Position numbers and translations under genes: made by a program
Notes under the pieces: generated by a model
What the model saw: only the letters and a program-made list of their open reading frames with translations
What the model was told of the DNA's origin: nothing
Databases searched by the model: none
Part shown: positions 24,797 to 33,821 of the stretch, piece by piece
Numbering within the stretch: the stretch's first letter is position 1
Layout of the letters: each line of letters begins with the position of its first letter
Source of the DNA: Streptomyces xanthophaeus
Lineage (GTDB): Bacteria > Actinomycetota > Actinomycetes > Streptomycetales > Streptomycetaceae
DNA: 64,000 nt
Reading direction: 5' to 3'
NCBI RefSeq assembly: GCF_000725805.1
Contig: NZ_JOFT01000017.1
Coordinates: forward strand, 310,001 to 374,000

Positions 24797-25351
24797 TTAG
24801 CTGTACGACCAGGGGGCCCAGCCGCATTCGGCCTCGGGCAGCTCCTTCTCGTCCGGCCGTTTCGGCGGCGCCGTGCGGTTCCAGGGCAGGACCCAACCCA
24901 ACCGCTGCCGCTGCTCGACCGTCTTCCGAATGGTCAAGTGGTTGATGTAGCCGTTAGTACGCGTCGTCGGGTCGTCCTGGCGGTACCCGGGCCATGGCTG
25001 TTCGGGGTGGCCGTGGCCTGCCTGCCGTAGCCGGTCGCGCTGGTCCTCACGCTGCAACTCGTACGCGGCCTGTCCGCGGCGTCCTTCCCACAGCCGGAGA
25101 GGCTGCTCGTCCACCCATGCGGTCGGGTTCCCGGCACCGTCGAACACGGGCGTCGGGTGCACCATCCACGCGGGTGGCTCGCCGCTGTACGGGGCGCTGG
25201 GGCAGCTGGGCGGGGCTTCGGAAAGGATCTGGTCCGCGAGCGCTCGGACGGGGCTCGGATCGGCGCCCACGGGGTCCTGGTGCTGGGGCTGTTGGGCGGC
25301 CTCGGCGGCGGCCCGCAGCTTCTCACGTCGCCGTCGACTGCGGGTCATCAT
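24797..25351 (-). CDS. Hypothetical 184-aa protein
   Basis: Basic N-terminus (MMTRSRRRREKLRAAAEAAQ), Pro-rich middle, and Trp/Pro-rich C-terminus. The ATG at 25351 overlaps the upstream stop as TGATG; a GTG at 25363 is an in-frame alternative. No domain recognised. Confidence 0.55.
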   Translation of the reverse strand: MMTRSRRRREKLRAAAEAAQQPQHQDPVGADPSPVRALADQILSEAPPSCPSAPYSGEPPAWMVHPTPVFDGAGNPTAWVDEQPLRLWEGRRGQAAYELQREDQRDRLRQAGHGHPEQPWPGYRQDDPTTRTNGYINHLTIRKTVEQRQRLGWVLPWNRTAPPKRPDEKELPEAECGWAPWSYS

Positions 25352-25641
25352 CAGGGCCCCCACACATCAGGCGCCGCCTGGCTCGGCTTCGAGGCGGGTG
25401 GCGCCGACTTGCGGGTCAGAGCGAACGTCGGGGGCGGGTCACCGTCACCGCGGCGCCGGACGACGGGCGGGGTCGGCGGACGGGAGAAGTCCACCGCGGG
25501 GCGGGCCTTCTGGTAGGCCCTCTCCTTGGCGGCCAGGACCTCCTGGTACTCGCTCCGGGCCTCGGGGGTGGACAGGTCGATGACCGGCTCGGGCTGCTGC
25601 CGGCGGAAGCGCGTGAGAAAGCCGTGGAACTTGAAGTTCAT
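25351..25641 (-). CDS. Hypothetical 96-aa protein
   Basis: Begins MNFKFHGFLTRFRRQQPEPV; a short helix (EARSEYQEVLAAKERAYQKA) is followed by a Pro/Arg-rich tail. It is coupled to both neighbours by ATGA and TGATG overlaps. Function unknown. Confidence 0.55.
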   Translation of the reverse strand: MNFKFHGFLTRFRRQQPEPVIDLSTPEARSEYQEVLAAKERAYQKARPAVDFSRPPTPPVVRRRGDGDPPPTFALTRKSAPPASKPSQAAPDVWGP

Positions 25642-26120
25642 GCGAGGGGTCCTGTCTGGGGGTAGCCGCCGAGCGCACCGACACGCCGTTCGTATGTGCG
25701 GTGCAGCTCCCGATTGCGTGCTGCCGCAGCAGCCGCACCCGGGTACTGGTGCTGGGAGTAGGAGACGGGGCGCGGGTCGCCCTGCGGTGCGGTGAACTCG
25801 CCCGCCTGGCCTCCGTCCAGGCCCTCGGGGAGGGGCATTCGCGGACGGCCGCCCGGATGGGGTGGACCGGCACGGTAGGTCGGCGACCGCGGCGTCCGCT
25901 CCAGCGGGACGTACTCGGCGGGGTACGTGAAGGACTCCGCGCCGTAGAACTCCACCAGCTGCTTGATAGCAGTCGGCACGCGTGTGCCGTTCTCCGCGGC
26001 CCGCAGTGTCGCCGGGGGAATGCCTGTTGCCTCACACACCGCGGCGCGAGTCATTCCGTGAGTCTCGCGGGCGTCCCGAAGACGACGCGCCCGTTCAAGG
26101 TTGATTTGCCTTTTAGCCAT
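25638..26120 (-). CDS. XRE-family helix-turn-helix regulator
   Basis: A 160-aa protein. Residues 7-55 form a helix-turn-helix (ERARRLRDARETHGMTRAAV, then GIPPATLRAAENG); the remainder is Pro/Arg-rich. The upstream DNA contains TGATAAC repeats that could be its operator. It heads a coupled string of three downstream genes (25641-23500) of unknown function and may regulate them. Confidence 0.7.
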   Translation of the reverse strand: MAKRQINLERARRLRDARETHGMTRAAVCEATGIPPATLRAAENGTRVPTAIKQLVEFYGAESFTYPAEYVPLERTPRSPTYRAGPPHPGGRPRMPLPEGLDGGQAGEFTAPQGDPRPVSYSQHQYPGAAAAAARNRELHRTYERRVGALGGYPQTGPLA

Positions 26121-26151
26121 ATGGCAATTCTGCGCGCTCCGAGATCCAGAG

Positions 26152-26230
26152 TGATAACTGATAACAAACCCGGTTTGCGGATTTGTTCACAGGGAGCAAG
26201 GCGCGTTAACGGGGGTTGCGACTGTTATCA
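26152..26230. promoter_or_regulatory. Operator-like TGATAAC repeats upstream of the XRE gene
   Basis: Two direct TGATAAC copies (26152-26158 and 26159-26165), one inverted copy (26224-26230) and an AAACCCGGTTT palindrome (26166-26176) in an AT-rich patch between the XRE gene and its upstream neighbour. Confidence 0.45.
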
Positions 26231-26267
26231 CCGAAGACCCTGCGGCGCACGGCGCAAACACAGACTG

Positions 26268-26310
26268 GGACCCCGCAACCCGCATGGGCCACACGGGGAC
26301 GGCGGGGTCC
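26268..26310 (-). terminator. Terminator after the 191-aa gene
   Basis: GGACCCCGC (26268-26276) pairs with GCGGGGTCC (26302-26310), just downstream of the minus-strand stop at 26317. Confidence 0.55.
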
Positions 26311-26316
26311 TGGTCG

Positions 26317-26892
26317 TCATTGAGGGAGTAGCTGGTTCTCCTGTTTGCGCGCCGCAGTGCGGTCCTCGCCCAGCGCCGCGGCAAGGATGCGCCAGCCTGG
26401 CACCGCCTCGGGCGTCCTGACGGCCTGCCAGCCACCCCGGCCCCACCTGCGGAAGGTGACCGGGACCCATGCGGCGCCCCAGACCTTCGCGGCCTCGGCC
26501 ACGGCCTGACCGGAGATCCACACATCCCGCAGCAGCCGCCAGCCGTCCCGCTCAGTGTGGTCGACAACCAACACGTCGGCCCGGGTCGCCACGGTCACGC
26601 GCCGGCCGTTGTGCTTGTGCCCGATGGCCTTCGGCAGCAGCAGCACGACCGCGTGCACCGGCCGCCACCACTGCACCCCACCAGCCCAGAACGTGCCCTT
26701 CTGCGGCTCTGGGTGCAACCGCTCGAACGCCCTGGTCTGCCCACCCCTCAAGCCGCCGCCCCGCAGTGGGCAGGCCTCCTGCGGGGCGGGGTCCTGCGGA
26801 GTGGGCTCGGGGTCACCGTGTGCCGCTACGCGGGCCAGGATCGCCGCTCTGCGCTGCGGCCCCGTCCGGTAGGGCGAGGTACCCCGACCCAT
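26317..26892 (-). CDS. Hypothetical 191-aa basic protein
   Basis: Starts MGRGTSPYRTGPQRRAAILA. A Pro-rich N-terminal third is followed by a compact alpha/beta-looking segment (VHAVVLLLPKAIGHKHNGRR, ADVLVVDHTERDGWRLLRDV). The start overlaps the upstream stop (TGATG). Function unknown. Confidence 0.55.
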   Translation of the reverse strand: MGRGTSPYRTGPQRRAAILARVAAHGDPEPTPQDPAPQEACPLRGGGLRGGQTRAFERLHPEPQKGTFWAGGVQWWRPVHAVVLLLPKAIGHKHNGRRVTVATRADVLVVDHTERDGWRLLRDVWISGQAVAEAAKVWGAAWVPVTFRRWGRGGWQAVRTPEAVPGWRILAAALGEDRTAARKQENQLLPQ

Positions 26893-27134
26893 CAGCAGAC
26901 GTCGGAGAACGAACGGCGCGGGGCGTCGGCGGGGTTCAGGCCGTCAAAGAGGCCGCGGCCCGTCCGGGAGTTCGCGACCGGCGCGGAGAGCATGCCCTGG
27001 GGCGTCGTCAGCCGGTCCTTGTTGTAGTAGGACTGGATGGCGTTCTGGAACGAGCGTTCGCGCATGTCGTGAACGTTGGCACCGAAACCCATCGGCTCGT
27101 TGGCGAAAGGGCGGATACGTGCGGTGTCGCTCAT
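26892..27134 (-). CDS. Hypothetical 80-aa protein
   Basis: MSDTARIRPFANEPMGFGAN; ATG 27134 has AGGAG seven bases upstream. It is the first gene of the minus-strand string and is divergent from the gene at 27246. No domain recognised. Confidence 0.55.
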   Translation of the reverse strand: MSDTARIRPFANEPMGFGANVHDMRERSFQNAIQSYYNKDRLTTPQGMLSAPVANSRTGRGLFDGLNPADAPRRSFSDVC

Positions 27135-27245
27135 GGTGTGTGCTCCTAGGATTCGCGATCTGAGTGACTGGCGCTTCAATTGTGCTCCGAGGAATTCGCG
27201 GCGCGATACTGGTCCTAAATATTCACCAACAACAGGGAGAAACGA

Positions 27246-27626
27246 ATGCGCTGGCGCCTGAGCGACACAAAGGTAGACGTACAGAAGGAGACTCGGCACA
27301 GTGAGGCCGAGGAGCCCCGCCACACGGTGAACCTGGACTATTTCCACACGGGCGAGGTCCACGAGATCTCGGGACACCACCCCGGTCAGTTCTTCTCAGA
27401 CCCGCAGATCAATCCCGCCCTACAACGGGTACCCCGCGAGCTGAGCGGGCAGCCCCACAACGAGGAGTACCAGTTCGAGCACAGCCACGAGCAGGCCTTG
27501 CGGCCCGCGGGCACGTTCAGCCCCAGCAGCTACCGCAGCGAAGCCGCCCTCCAGCGGCGCAGCACATGCCCGCGCAGCTCGGGGATGACTACCGCTAGGA
27601 GCAGCTCCAAACCAAAGCCCTTTTAA
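27246..27626 (+). CDS. Hypothetical 126-aa protein
   Basis: Begins MRWRLSDTKVDVQKETRHSE; hydrophilic, rich in His, Glu, Ser. ATG 27246 follows GGGAGA. The last about 25 residues are basic and low-complexity, so the natural end could differ. Function unknown. Confidence 0.45.
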   Translation: MRWRLSDTKVDVQKETRHSEAEEPRHTVNLDYFHTGEVHEISGHHPGQFFSDPQINPALQRVPRELSGQPHNEEYQFEHSHEQALRPAGTFSPSSYRSEAALQRRSTCPRSSGMTTARSSSKPKPF

Positions 27627-27698
27627 GGATCTTGCTTGCGTGCTCGGTACCGGTCGATAGAGTTGCTCATCCGCTGGGGATCAGAGGAGGAGTCGGGT

Positions 27699-28784
27699 AT
27701 GGCCGTAGCTGAAGATGGGGCTGACCGGAAGGTGGATTTCCCTCCCGTCGACAACGGGCTCGACTACCTCCTGAGCGTGGTTCACCACCTGGCACCGCGC
27801 GCTGTCGACACTCAGCCCACGGCTCGGGAGTTGAAGTACGCCGTGCTCCACCTGCAAGCGGCGGTCGAGGTGCTGCTGAAGGCTCGGCTCCTGCGGGAGC
27901 ACTGGTCCTTGGTCTTCTCCCGCGTCGACGTAAAAGATGCGACTAAGCAGAATTTCAAGCAGGGCAACTTCAGCAGCACCACCCCAGAAGAAACGGTCCG
28001 CCGACTCAGGGAGATCGCGGGACTCAAGTTCGCCAAGGCAGACCTGGATGCGATGACGGCTCTCGTCAAGGACCGAAATGCACTCCAACACTATGGCCTC
28101 ACCGCCAGTGCGGAGGCCATCGAGTCACGTGCTGCTGAAGTTCTTGACTTCTTGATCCGATTCCTCGACGAGCAGCTACTTCCAGGACTGGAGTCTGATG
28201 AGCGGGCCAGATCCGAAGCCGACATGGTGCTCGTGAGGCAGGGGCTTGTGAAGATTCGGAGCTTCGTGTCCACGCGTATGGCACGGCTTGAAAGGCAGCT
28301 CACGCCCAGACTTGGCTCCACCGTCGAGTGCCCGGCTTGTCGACAGATGGCCTACGTGATCCAAGAAGGCAAGCTGGCATCCTGTCTCTTCTGCACGCAT
28401 CAGCCAGATGGATGTGAGGAGTGGGACGGGTTCGGGGTCGAATCACAACTCGCGGCGATTGAGTATGCCGGGAGGGTTCTCGGCACCGAGTGGAAGCCAG
28501 GCGGTAAGGCCGACCCAAGCGACCCGTTCACTGATCCCAGCACCCCGCCGGTCGAGCGGTGTCTAACCTGTGGCGATAACGCTGTTGTACTCGGCGCCAG
28601 GATCGCGCTCCATCCCGAACGAGATGTGGCCTTCTGCTTTGCCTGCACGCGGAAGTACGATCGCTGCGAAGAATGCCGTAACCAGATCAGTCCCGACGGA
28701 TACCCCTACGACCAGCCGTATGAGAACGAGAAGCTTTGCCGCAAGTGCTTCCACTTCAAACTGCAACTCCTGGGGGTCATCTAA
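27699..28784 (+). CDS. HEPN-like domain protein with C-terminal zinc ribbons
   Basis: A 361-aa protein. The N-terminal helical part contains LVKDRNALQHYG, an R-x4-H HEPN motif (R126, H131). A helical linker is followed by zinc-ribbon pairs: CPAC/CLFC (from residue 211), then CLTCGD, CFAC, CEECR and CRKC in the last about 90 residues. HEPN plus zinc ribbon suggests an RNA-targeting function, possibly defence. ATG 27699 follows GAGGAGGAG. DNA here is visibly less GC-rich than the flanking chromosome. Confidence 0.65.
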   Translation: MAVAEDGADRKVDFPPVDNGLDYLLSVVHHLAPRAVDTQPTARELKYAVLHLQAAVEVLLKARLLREHWSLVFSRVDVKDATKQNFKQGNFSSTTPEETVRRLREIAGLKFAKADLDAMTALVKDRNALQHYGLTASAEAIESRAAEVLDFLIRFLDEQLLPGLESDERARSEADMVLVRQGLVKIRSFVSTRMARLERQLTPRLGSTVECPACRQMAYVIQEGKLASCLFCTHQPDGCEEWDGFGVESQLAAIEYAGRVLGTEWKPGGKADPSDPFTDPSTPPVERCLTCGDNAVVLGARIALHPERDVAFCFACTRKYDRCEECRNQISPDGYPYDQPYENEKLCRKCFHFKLQLLGVI

Positions 28785-28876
28785 GGACAGGGAACCAAAG
28801 CGGCTCCCTCGCCACCCACGTCACTCGATCAGTGGCCAAGCTGCAAGGGTTCAGTTAGATCCCGAGAGCCCGACCA

Positions 28877-29788
28877 TCACACAGTGACCTCCGCAGCAGT
28901 CCAAGGACGAGGCGGGAGGTTGGGCCCACCGCTCAGCGCGCTCAACTCACGCAACCACCTGGCCACACGCCCAGGCGACGCCGGGACGTTCGGCAGTTCG
29001 AGCCAGAGGCGCAAGAAGAACATGGCTGCGAACAGGACGGCTTCGACGCTCGACTGGTCGTTCTCCGTCACAGCCTGCTCCACCCATGCCTCTTCAGTAC
29101 CACGGAACATGTTTGCAATCAGGGCACCGGGAGCCGCATGAGCCTGCTCCGACCAGAGTCGGAACAGAATGTTGTACTGGTGGGCGCGCATCGGATCCGA
29201 TGACAGTTTGGCAAGTTCGGCCGTGTCCTTCCGGCACCAGCTCGGCACCCACCTCACTGACCCGTCTGCCTTCGGCTTTCCCTGAAAGTCACTGAAGTCG
29301 TTCGCCAGGTGCCGATCCACCATCGCGACCAACTGAGCGTCGACCGAATGCCCCTTCTCCTGCTGGTAGGCAGCCTTCCTCTGCTGGGCAAGCAGCATCT
29401 GAAGCAGGCCGAACCGGGCGAACAGCAGAGTCCCCTCCCCACGGTCCTCCATCGCACTCAGGTACTCCATGTTCACCAGCAGCTCGAACAGCTGACGGGT
29501 CACACCGACCGCGGGCTCCCAATGGCCCTGCTCCAGCAGAGTTCGGACCGCCTTCATGCTGTTGGCGCCACGCATCAAGATCTCGATGTCGAAGCGGACG
29601 AGCTGATCAGCGGCGTTCGGCGTCGACTGTGCGGTCTGCTCGGCTGCCACCGCGATCTCGCCCAGTAGCTTGAAGAACGGCCCCAGCCGGCCCTTGGGGG
29701 ACGCTGAGCGCTGCACCTGGGGGTTCCCCGACAACTGCGCACCGGGATGGTTCCGCTGGTTCTTCTTCCGCTTCTTGCTCTGCGCCAT
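28877..29788 (-). CDS. DUF5677-like helical protein
   Basis: About 303 aa from the ATG at 29788 (MAQSKKRKKNQRNH). A basic disordered start is followed by an all-helical body with MRGANSMKAVRTLLEQGHWE and VTRQLFELLVNMEYLSA, the pattern of DUF5677-type proteins seen near mobile elements and defence genes. An in-frame start at 29854 is possible. It converges on the HEPN/zinc-ribbon gene. Activity unknown. Confidence 0.6.
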   Translation of the reverse strand: MAQSKKRKKNQRNHPGAQLSGNPQVQRSASPKGRLGPFFKLLGEIAVAAEQTAQSTPNAADQLVRFDIEILMRGANSMKAVRTLLEQGHWEPAVGVTRQLFELLVNMEYLSAMEDRGEGTLLFARFGLLQMLLAQQRKAAYQQEKGHSVDAQLVAMVDRHLANDFSDFQGKPKADGSVRWVPSWCRKDTAELAKLSSDPMRAHQYNILFRLWSEQAHAAPGALIANMFRGTEEAWVEQAVTENDQSSVEAVLFAAMFFLRLWLELPNVPASPGRVARWLRELSALSGGPNLPPRPWTAAEVTV

Positions 29789-30009
29789 GTCCGCACCATA
29801 GCCAACCCAGCCAAGGGCTTGCTCGGAGTTTCCACCAACTCGGAGCCAGACCACGGCGATTCAATCGGCACGATGCACTTCTGATCAGTTAGGGACACCC
29901 CTTAGGCCCCTGGACAAAGGGCAGCGCCCCCGTCGCCAAGTGGGGTTGGCGGAGCCCTTACTTGCAGCGAATACAGGATGGCCGTGCCGCACACTGCTTT
30001 AAATGGTGG

Positions 30010-30345
30010 CTATACAGCACTTTTGCGAGGCCCCATGGCCTGCCATGATCCGGGCCGTGCCGAGGCAGGCCGCTTGACCGTGTTGGAAGAGGTCGGCTGA
30101 CCCTCGTGCTTGCCGTACGAGATGTCTACGTACGGCCATGTCACATGGAGAGCCTGCATGACTTCGGCACTCATGTGGGCCGGGAATTCCGCATAGCTGC
30201 CAAGTTCGTTCCACGCGAATGTGCCTGCGGGGAAGCGGGAGACGATATCAGCGGGAGCGACATCCTCGGGATAGTGAAGATGCCCGGGGACATGCTGGTC
30301 GGTAGAGAGGAAGATGAGGGGCTGGGTGCGCTGCTTGGATGCCAT
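30010..30345 (-). CDS. Hypothetical 111-aa protein
   Basis: MASKQRTQPLIFLSTDQHVP with conserved-looking segments (FAWNELGSYAEFPAHMSAEV, VTWPYVDISYGKHEGQP). An upstream in-frame start at 30423 exists. No domain recognised. Confidence 0.45.
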   Translation of the reverse strand: MASKQRTQPLIFLSTDQHVPGHLHYPEDVAPADIVSRFPAGTFAWNELGSYAEFPAHMSAEVMQALHVTWPYVDISYGKHEGQPTSSNTVKRPASARPGSWQAMGPRKSAV

Positions 30346-30526
30346 GACGACATCTTGGCTCCCGTTAATTCGAGGCCGATAACAAACCTGTTCACCTATA
30401 GCCAAAGGGGCCGCCGCACCCATTTCACACTAAAGGCGCACACCCTCCAGCACCCTCTCCGTCTAGGATCTTCTACAGGTGACACCAGGACGCTGCAATC
30501 GCGCTCGGCGGCAGGTGCTGCCAGAG

Positions 30527-30552
30527 CGCCCCCAGCTTGCCGGCCGGGGGCG
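30527..30552 (+). terminator. Terminator-like hairpin with T-rich tail
   Basis: CGCCCCC (30527-30533) pairs with GGGGGCG (30546-30552), followed by TTTGCCTTTT. It lies upstream of the small frameshifted gene at 30676. Confidence 0.55.
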
Positions 30553-30675
30553 TTTGCCTTTTCCGAGATAAAAAGCAAAGGGTGTCGCTTTGACCGAGCC
30601 CCTCCGCACCCCCGCCGCGCCCCACCAGAACGGCCTGGCCCCAGGTGCGCCCGCGGTACTGCTCGGGGAGGCCCT

Positions 30676-30881
30676 ATGGATCCCCCCATCGTCATCCACG
30701 AACCTGACGCCGACGGCGGCCGTCGCGTGCACGTCGACTTCACCATTCTCGGCCGTACAGCGAGATGGACCTGCGGGAGTTTTTGCGCCGGGCCGGCCTA
30801 CCCGATTGGGACAGAATCCATGTCACGGATACGGGGATGTTCCGGTGGGAGGGCGGCGGCCCAAAAATGTGGCCGGGCTAA
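30676..30881 (+). pseudogene. Small conserved-type gene with a single-base frameshift
   Basis: ATG 30676 reads MDPPIVIHEPDADGGRRVHV, DFTILGR; near 30757 the coding signal shifts frame and continues YSEMDLREFLRRAGL to RWEGGGPKMWPG and a TAA at 30879-30881. Joined, this is a roughly 68-aa protein of a type common in Streptomyces (a hydrophobic strand, then D-L-R-E-F-L-R-R-A-G, ending in GGGP-W). One base appears to be missing. Function unknown. Confidence 0.5.
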
Positions 30882-31072
30882 AAATTCGGCGCGGACGGAG
30901 GCGCCTGGACCACGATCACGTATACGACGGGCACGACCACAGCATTGGACGGGGCGAACAGGGAGTAGATCAGGAGTAGCCGGTCGAAGAGGACCGGGGG
31001 CAGCACTCCGAGGAGCATGAACCCTAACAGGATCGCAACGAGTAGCAGCTGAATTAACAGTGATTTAGACAA
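30878..31072 (-). CDS. Small hydrophobic membrane protein (uncertain)
   Basis: A 64-aa frame with TTG start, AAGGGA upstream, and two hydrophobic stretches (LLIQLLLVAILLGFMLLGVL; NAVVVPVVYVIVV). Composition fits a small membrane protein, but there is no homology evidence and it overlaps the end of the frameshifted gene on the other strand. Confidence 0.4.
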   Translation of the reverse strand: MSKSLLIQLLLVAILLGFMLLGVLPPVLFDRLLLIYSLFAPSNAVVVPVVYVIVVQAPPSAPNF

Positions 31073-31641
31073 AGCTGTCCCTTAGTAGGTAACGGGCATT
31101 TAAGGGGAGCGCGTCCGCAGTAAGACTCCTCGCACCGACAGGCCGCTCGGCAGCCAGGGGGAGCTGGACGCTTCCTGACCCTACCTGGGCTGGTGGTGAT
31201 TGAAACCCCTAGATCACAAAGACCGCAGGGATGTGATCTGCACCGCGCACTCCCTCACGCCAAAGAAATACCCACCCATCAAACTCGGGAAGCAGCCGGT
31301 TGTAAGGTCGACCTGTTCAACACCCATCAGGGCTCGCGCGACTTGCCGTTCGGGCCCACACCCACTAGGCGCACGCACTCCAGACCAGGCAGGGCGTGGA
31401 GGCTCCAGGGCAACATCCAGTAGTGATGCGCGCAGGCTCTAACAGGTAGGGCCGGCGCCGGTCGATTTGGGGTCCGCGGCAGTGGCCTCTTCCGCTGCCC
31501 GTATACCCATTGTTGTTGCCGAGAGCGTTTCTAGTGTTTCTAGTGGCTTTTCCAATGCGCTGGCAACGACGAGCGGCCCCCTTCACAATCCGAAGGGGGC
31601 CGCTCGTGATTTTCTGGGGAGTGCCGGCTGGCTTTTCTGGG
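31073..31641. other. Region without a convincing gene
   Basis: About 570 bp. A TTG-initiated plus-strand frame (31200-31442) has poor codon bias and no ribosome site. The only clear structure is the terminator at 31569-31607. Confidence 0.5.
31569..31607. terminator. Terminator downstream of the second recombinase
   Basis: Perfect 16-bp stem ACGAGCGGCCCCCTTC with a 7-nt loop; on the minus strand it lies just after the recombinase stop at 31642. Confidence 0.8.
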
Positions 31642-32817
31642 CTAGGTGAACTGCGGTTCCACGGTGACCCCGTGGGCCGCGCAGGCTCCGCAGATGCCGG
31701 AGGCGGTAAGGGCTCTGGCCTCGCCGCAGCCCGCGCAGGCCTGCCTGCCGGTGGCCCGCTGGTGGATGTTCACCACCTCGGGCTCGTCGGGATCGTCGGG
31801 CAGCGTGATGGTGCGGGCCAGCAGGTGCGCGGGGTGCTTGTCGAGCTGGCCGCGGCGCCGGTTGTACTTCTGGGTGGTGCGGGGGTCTTTCTGCCCGGCG
31901 GCGTCCTGGACGTCTTGGAGCGCGGCGCCGTTGTCGAGCGCGTCGGTGATGCCGGTGTGGCGAAGGGCGTGGGGCTTGATGCTGTCGGCCTGCGGGATGC
32001 CCGCGACCCTGGCGAGGGAGCGCAGCAGTTTCCAGACTTCGCTTTCGCCCATGCGTCGGCCGGTGCGCGTCATGAACAGCGGCCCGGTGGTACGGCCGTT
32101 GAGCATGCGCAGGATGGCGTCCAGCAGGGCGGGCGGCAGGGGGACGCGCTGTTTCTTGCCGCCCTTCCTGGTGAGCGGGACGGTGTAGTGCCCCTGGACG
32201 TAGCGGACGTCCTCGACGTCCAGGCCGAGCACCTCGGAGACGCGGGGGAACAGCAAGTACAGGAACAGCGTGAGGGCGTAGGCGCGGGGGCTGCGCTTCT
32301 TCGCGGTGGCCAGCAGCGCCTCGGTGTGCTCGGGGTCGAGTCCCTCGGTGGGGGATTCGTCGTGGTCGACGGCGGGGCGCTCCACTCCGTCGAATGGGTT
32401 CCGCTCGGCCGTCTCGTTCTGCATGGCGTAGATGTAGAACCCGGAGGCGATGCCAAGGAGGTGTTCGCGGGTGGCCGGCGAGAGCGGCAGGCCCTTGTTC
32501 TTTCCGCGGGTCACCAGGGTCTGCTCCAGGTGCCGGGCGTAGGACTCGGCGAGGGGGCGGCGGACCTGGAGGACATCGGATTTGGTGGAGCGGACGTACG
32601 CCTCCCAGCGGACGAAGCCTTTCGCGCGGGCCTCTCTCGTCTTTACCGATTTCTTCGCCGCGACCCAGGCCCCGGCGAGCAGGGTCAGGGGGTGGTCGTC
32701 GCCGTAGATCCCGGCGAGGTGAGCGCGGAGCCACTGCGCCCACTCCGGCCAATCAGTCCGCGGATCGTGCCGGTCGGTCGAGACCTCCCCCGACGAACGC
32801 AACGCCAACTCGGTCAT
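31642..32817 (-). CDS. Tyrosine recombinase with C-terminal zinc ribbon
   Basis: A 391-aa integrase/XerD-like enzyme. The N-terminal SAM-like core-binding domain spans about residues 35-150. The catalytic domain has the first Arg in LFPRVSEVLGL, HALRHTGIT (H-x-x-R) and the Tyr in QKDPRTTQKYN. The last about 35 residues (CAGCGEARALTASGICGACA) form a CxxC...CxxC zinc ribbon, unusual for this family. It is not next to either end of the element, so it may resolve multimers, invert a segment, or belong to an older nested element. A CTTAG palindrome lies just upstream. Confidence 0.85.
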   Translation of the reverse strand: MTELALRSSGEVSTDRHDPRTDWPEWAQWLRAHLAGIYGDDHPLTLLAGAWVAAKKSVKTREARAKGFVRWEAYVRSTKSDVLQVRRPLAESYARHLEQTLVTRGKNKGLPLSPATREHLLGIASGFYIYAMQNETAERNPFDGVERPAVDHDESPTEGLDPEHTEALLATAKKRSPRAYALTLFLYLLFPRVSEVLGLDVEDVRYVQGHYTVPLTRKGGKKQRVPLPPALLDAILRMLNGRTTGPLFMTRTGRRMGESEVWKLLRSLARVAGIPQADSIKPHALRHTGITDALDNGAALQDVQDAAGQKDPRTTQKYNRRRGQLDKHPAHLLARTITLPDDPDEPEVVNIHQRATGRQACAGCGEARALTASGICGACAAHGVTVEPQFT

Positions 32818-33219
32818 CTCGCCCTATCTCCATATCTAAGTGCCCGCATCGGGTGCACAGTTGATGCCCGACCTCGAAGTGCAGACTAAGGTTTCTTAGT
32901 CACCATCCGCAGATCCGTTCCGGATCTTGGACGGACCGGCGCCCGATGCGCTCCACCTGATCCCTGAATGATCTGAACATCCGTTTCGCACCTCGACCCG
33001 GAGTCAGTTGAGCATCGAATACTCCAGGCACGAAAACTTCAGTCTCGAATCCTTGGCTCGACGCCGGCCAGCCTCTGCTCACCGTCGGGGCGACCCCGCT
33101 CCGACCGCAGCCGGCCAACCCCGATTCGGGTCCCGGATCCCGAACCTGATTTCGCGCCCGCGAGGCAGTGCGGTTTCCACAGCGTCCGCGCTTCCGCGGC
33201 CGGCCGACCCGCCATTCCC
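32818..33219. other. Intergenic region with operator-like palindrome
   Basis: About 400 bp upstream of the recombinase. GACTAAG-GTTT-CTTAGTC (32884-32901) is a perfect inverted repeat and a candidate operator. The rest (33000-33219) shows no coding signal once the frameshift in the next gene is taken into account. Confidence 0.45.
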
Positions 33220-33745
33220 TTAGGGGCGAGGGCACCTTACGCACTGCTCCCGCCCGGCCAGACCGAACATCGGCCCCCCCGCACCGGGGGCACTTCGGGC
33301 GCGCGGCCCGGTGGTCCACCACGGGAGGCAGCCCCAGCAGCACCCGCCGTCGCGCCTCCGCCTCCTCCCGCCCCTGGTCCACCCGCGCCACCTGCTGACG
33401 AGCCCGCTCCTGTATCGCCCGCTCCGCCTCCACCGCTTCACGGGCCCACCCCTCCCGCCACCGGGGCAGCGCCCTGCGCACTGCGACGAGCGCCCATATC
33501 AGCAGCGCGTCAATGACGGCCAGGACGACCAGGGCCGGGACGTACTCGACGCTGACGAAGAGCTGCCCGCCCAGAGACAGCACGGCGAAGGTCACGGGGA
33601 TGATGAGGCACCAGAGCAGGCCCATGAGCATTCCGATCGCCTCTTCGTCGGTCTCTGGGACAGGCACTCCCCCTCCGCCGCCTCGCCTGACGTGCGGGCT
33701 GACCCACGTGCCGTCTCTCCTGTAGTAGCCGCGTACGAAATGCAT
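33220..33745 (-). pseudogene. Two-helix membrane protein with zinc ribbon, frameshifted at a G7 run
   Basis: ATG 33745 begins MHFVRGYYRRDGTWVSPHVR. Two hydrophobic helices (MLMGLLWCLIIPVTFAVLSL; YVPALVVLAVIDALLIWAL) are followed by an Arg/Glu coiled coil and CPRCGG. As given, the frame runs on to 32900 as low-quality Arg-rich sequence. Dropping one base from the run of seven C at 33274-33280 gives CPRCGGPMFGLAGREQCVRC and a TAA at 33220, a perfect zinc ribbon. The real product is therefore probably about 175 aa and the deposited frame is shifted. Confidence 0.65.
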
Positions 33746-33821
33746 GTCCGCTCCCCTTCAATCTGGATCATCATCGTCAGCCGGGGCGGTGGTGCACTCA
33801 CCGCCCCGACCAATCCCCGCG

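Noticed and set aside
31200..31442. 80-codon plus-strand frame
   Set aside because: TTG start, no ribosome site, poor third-position GC and no recognisable sequence.
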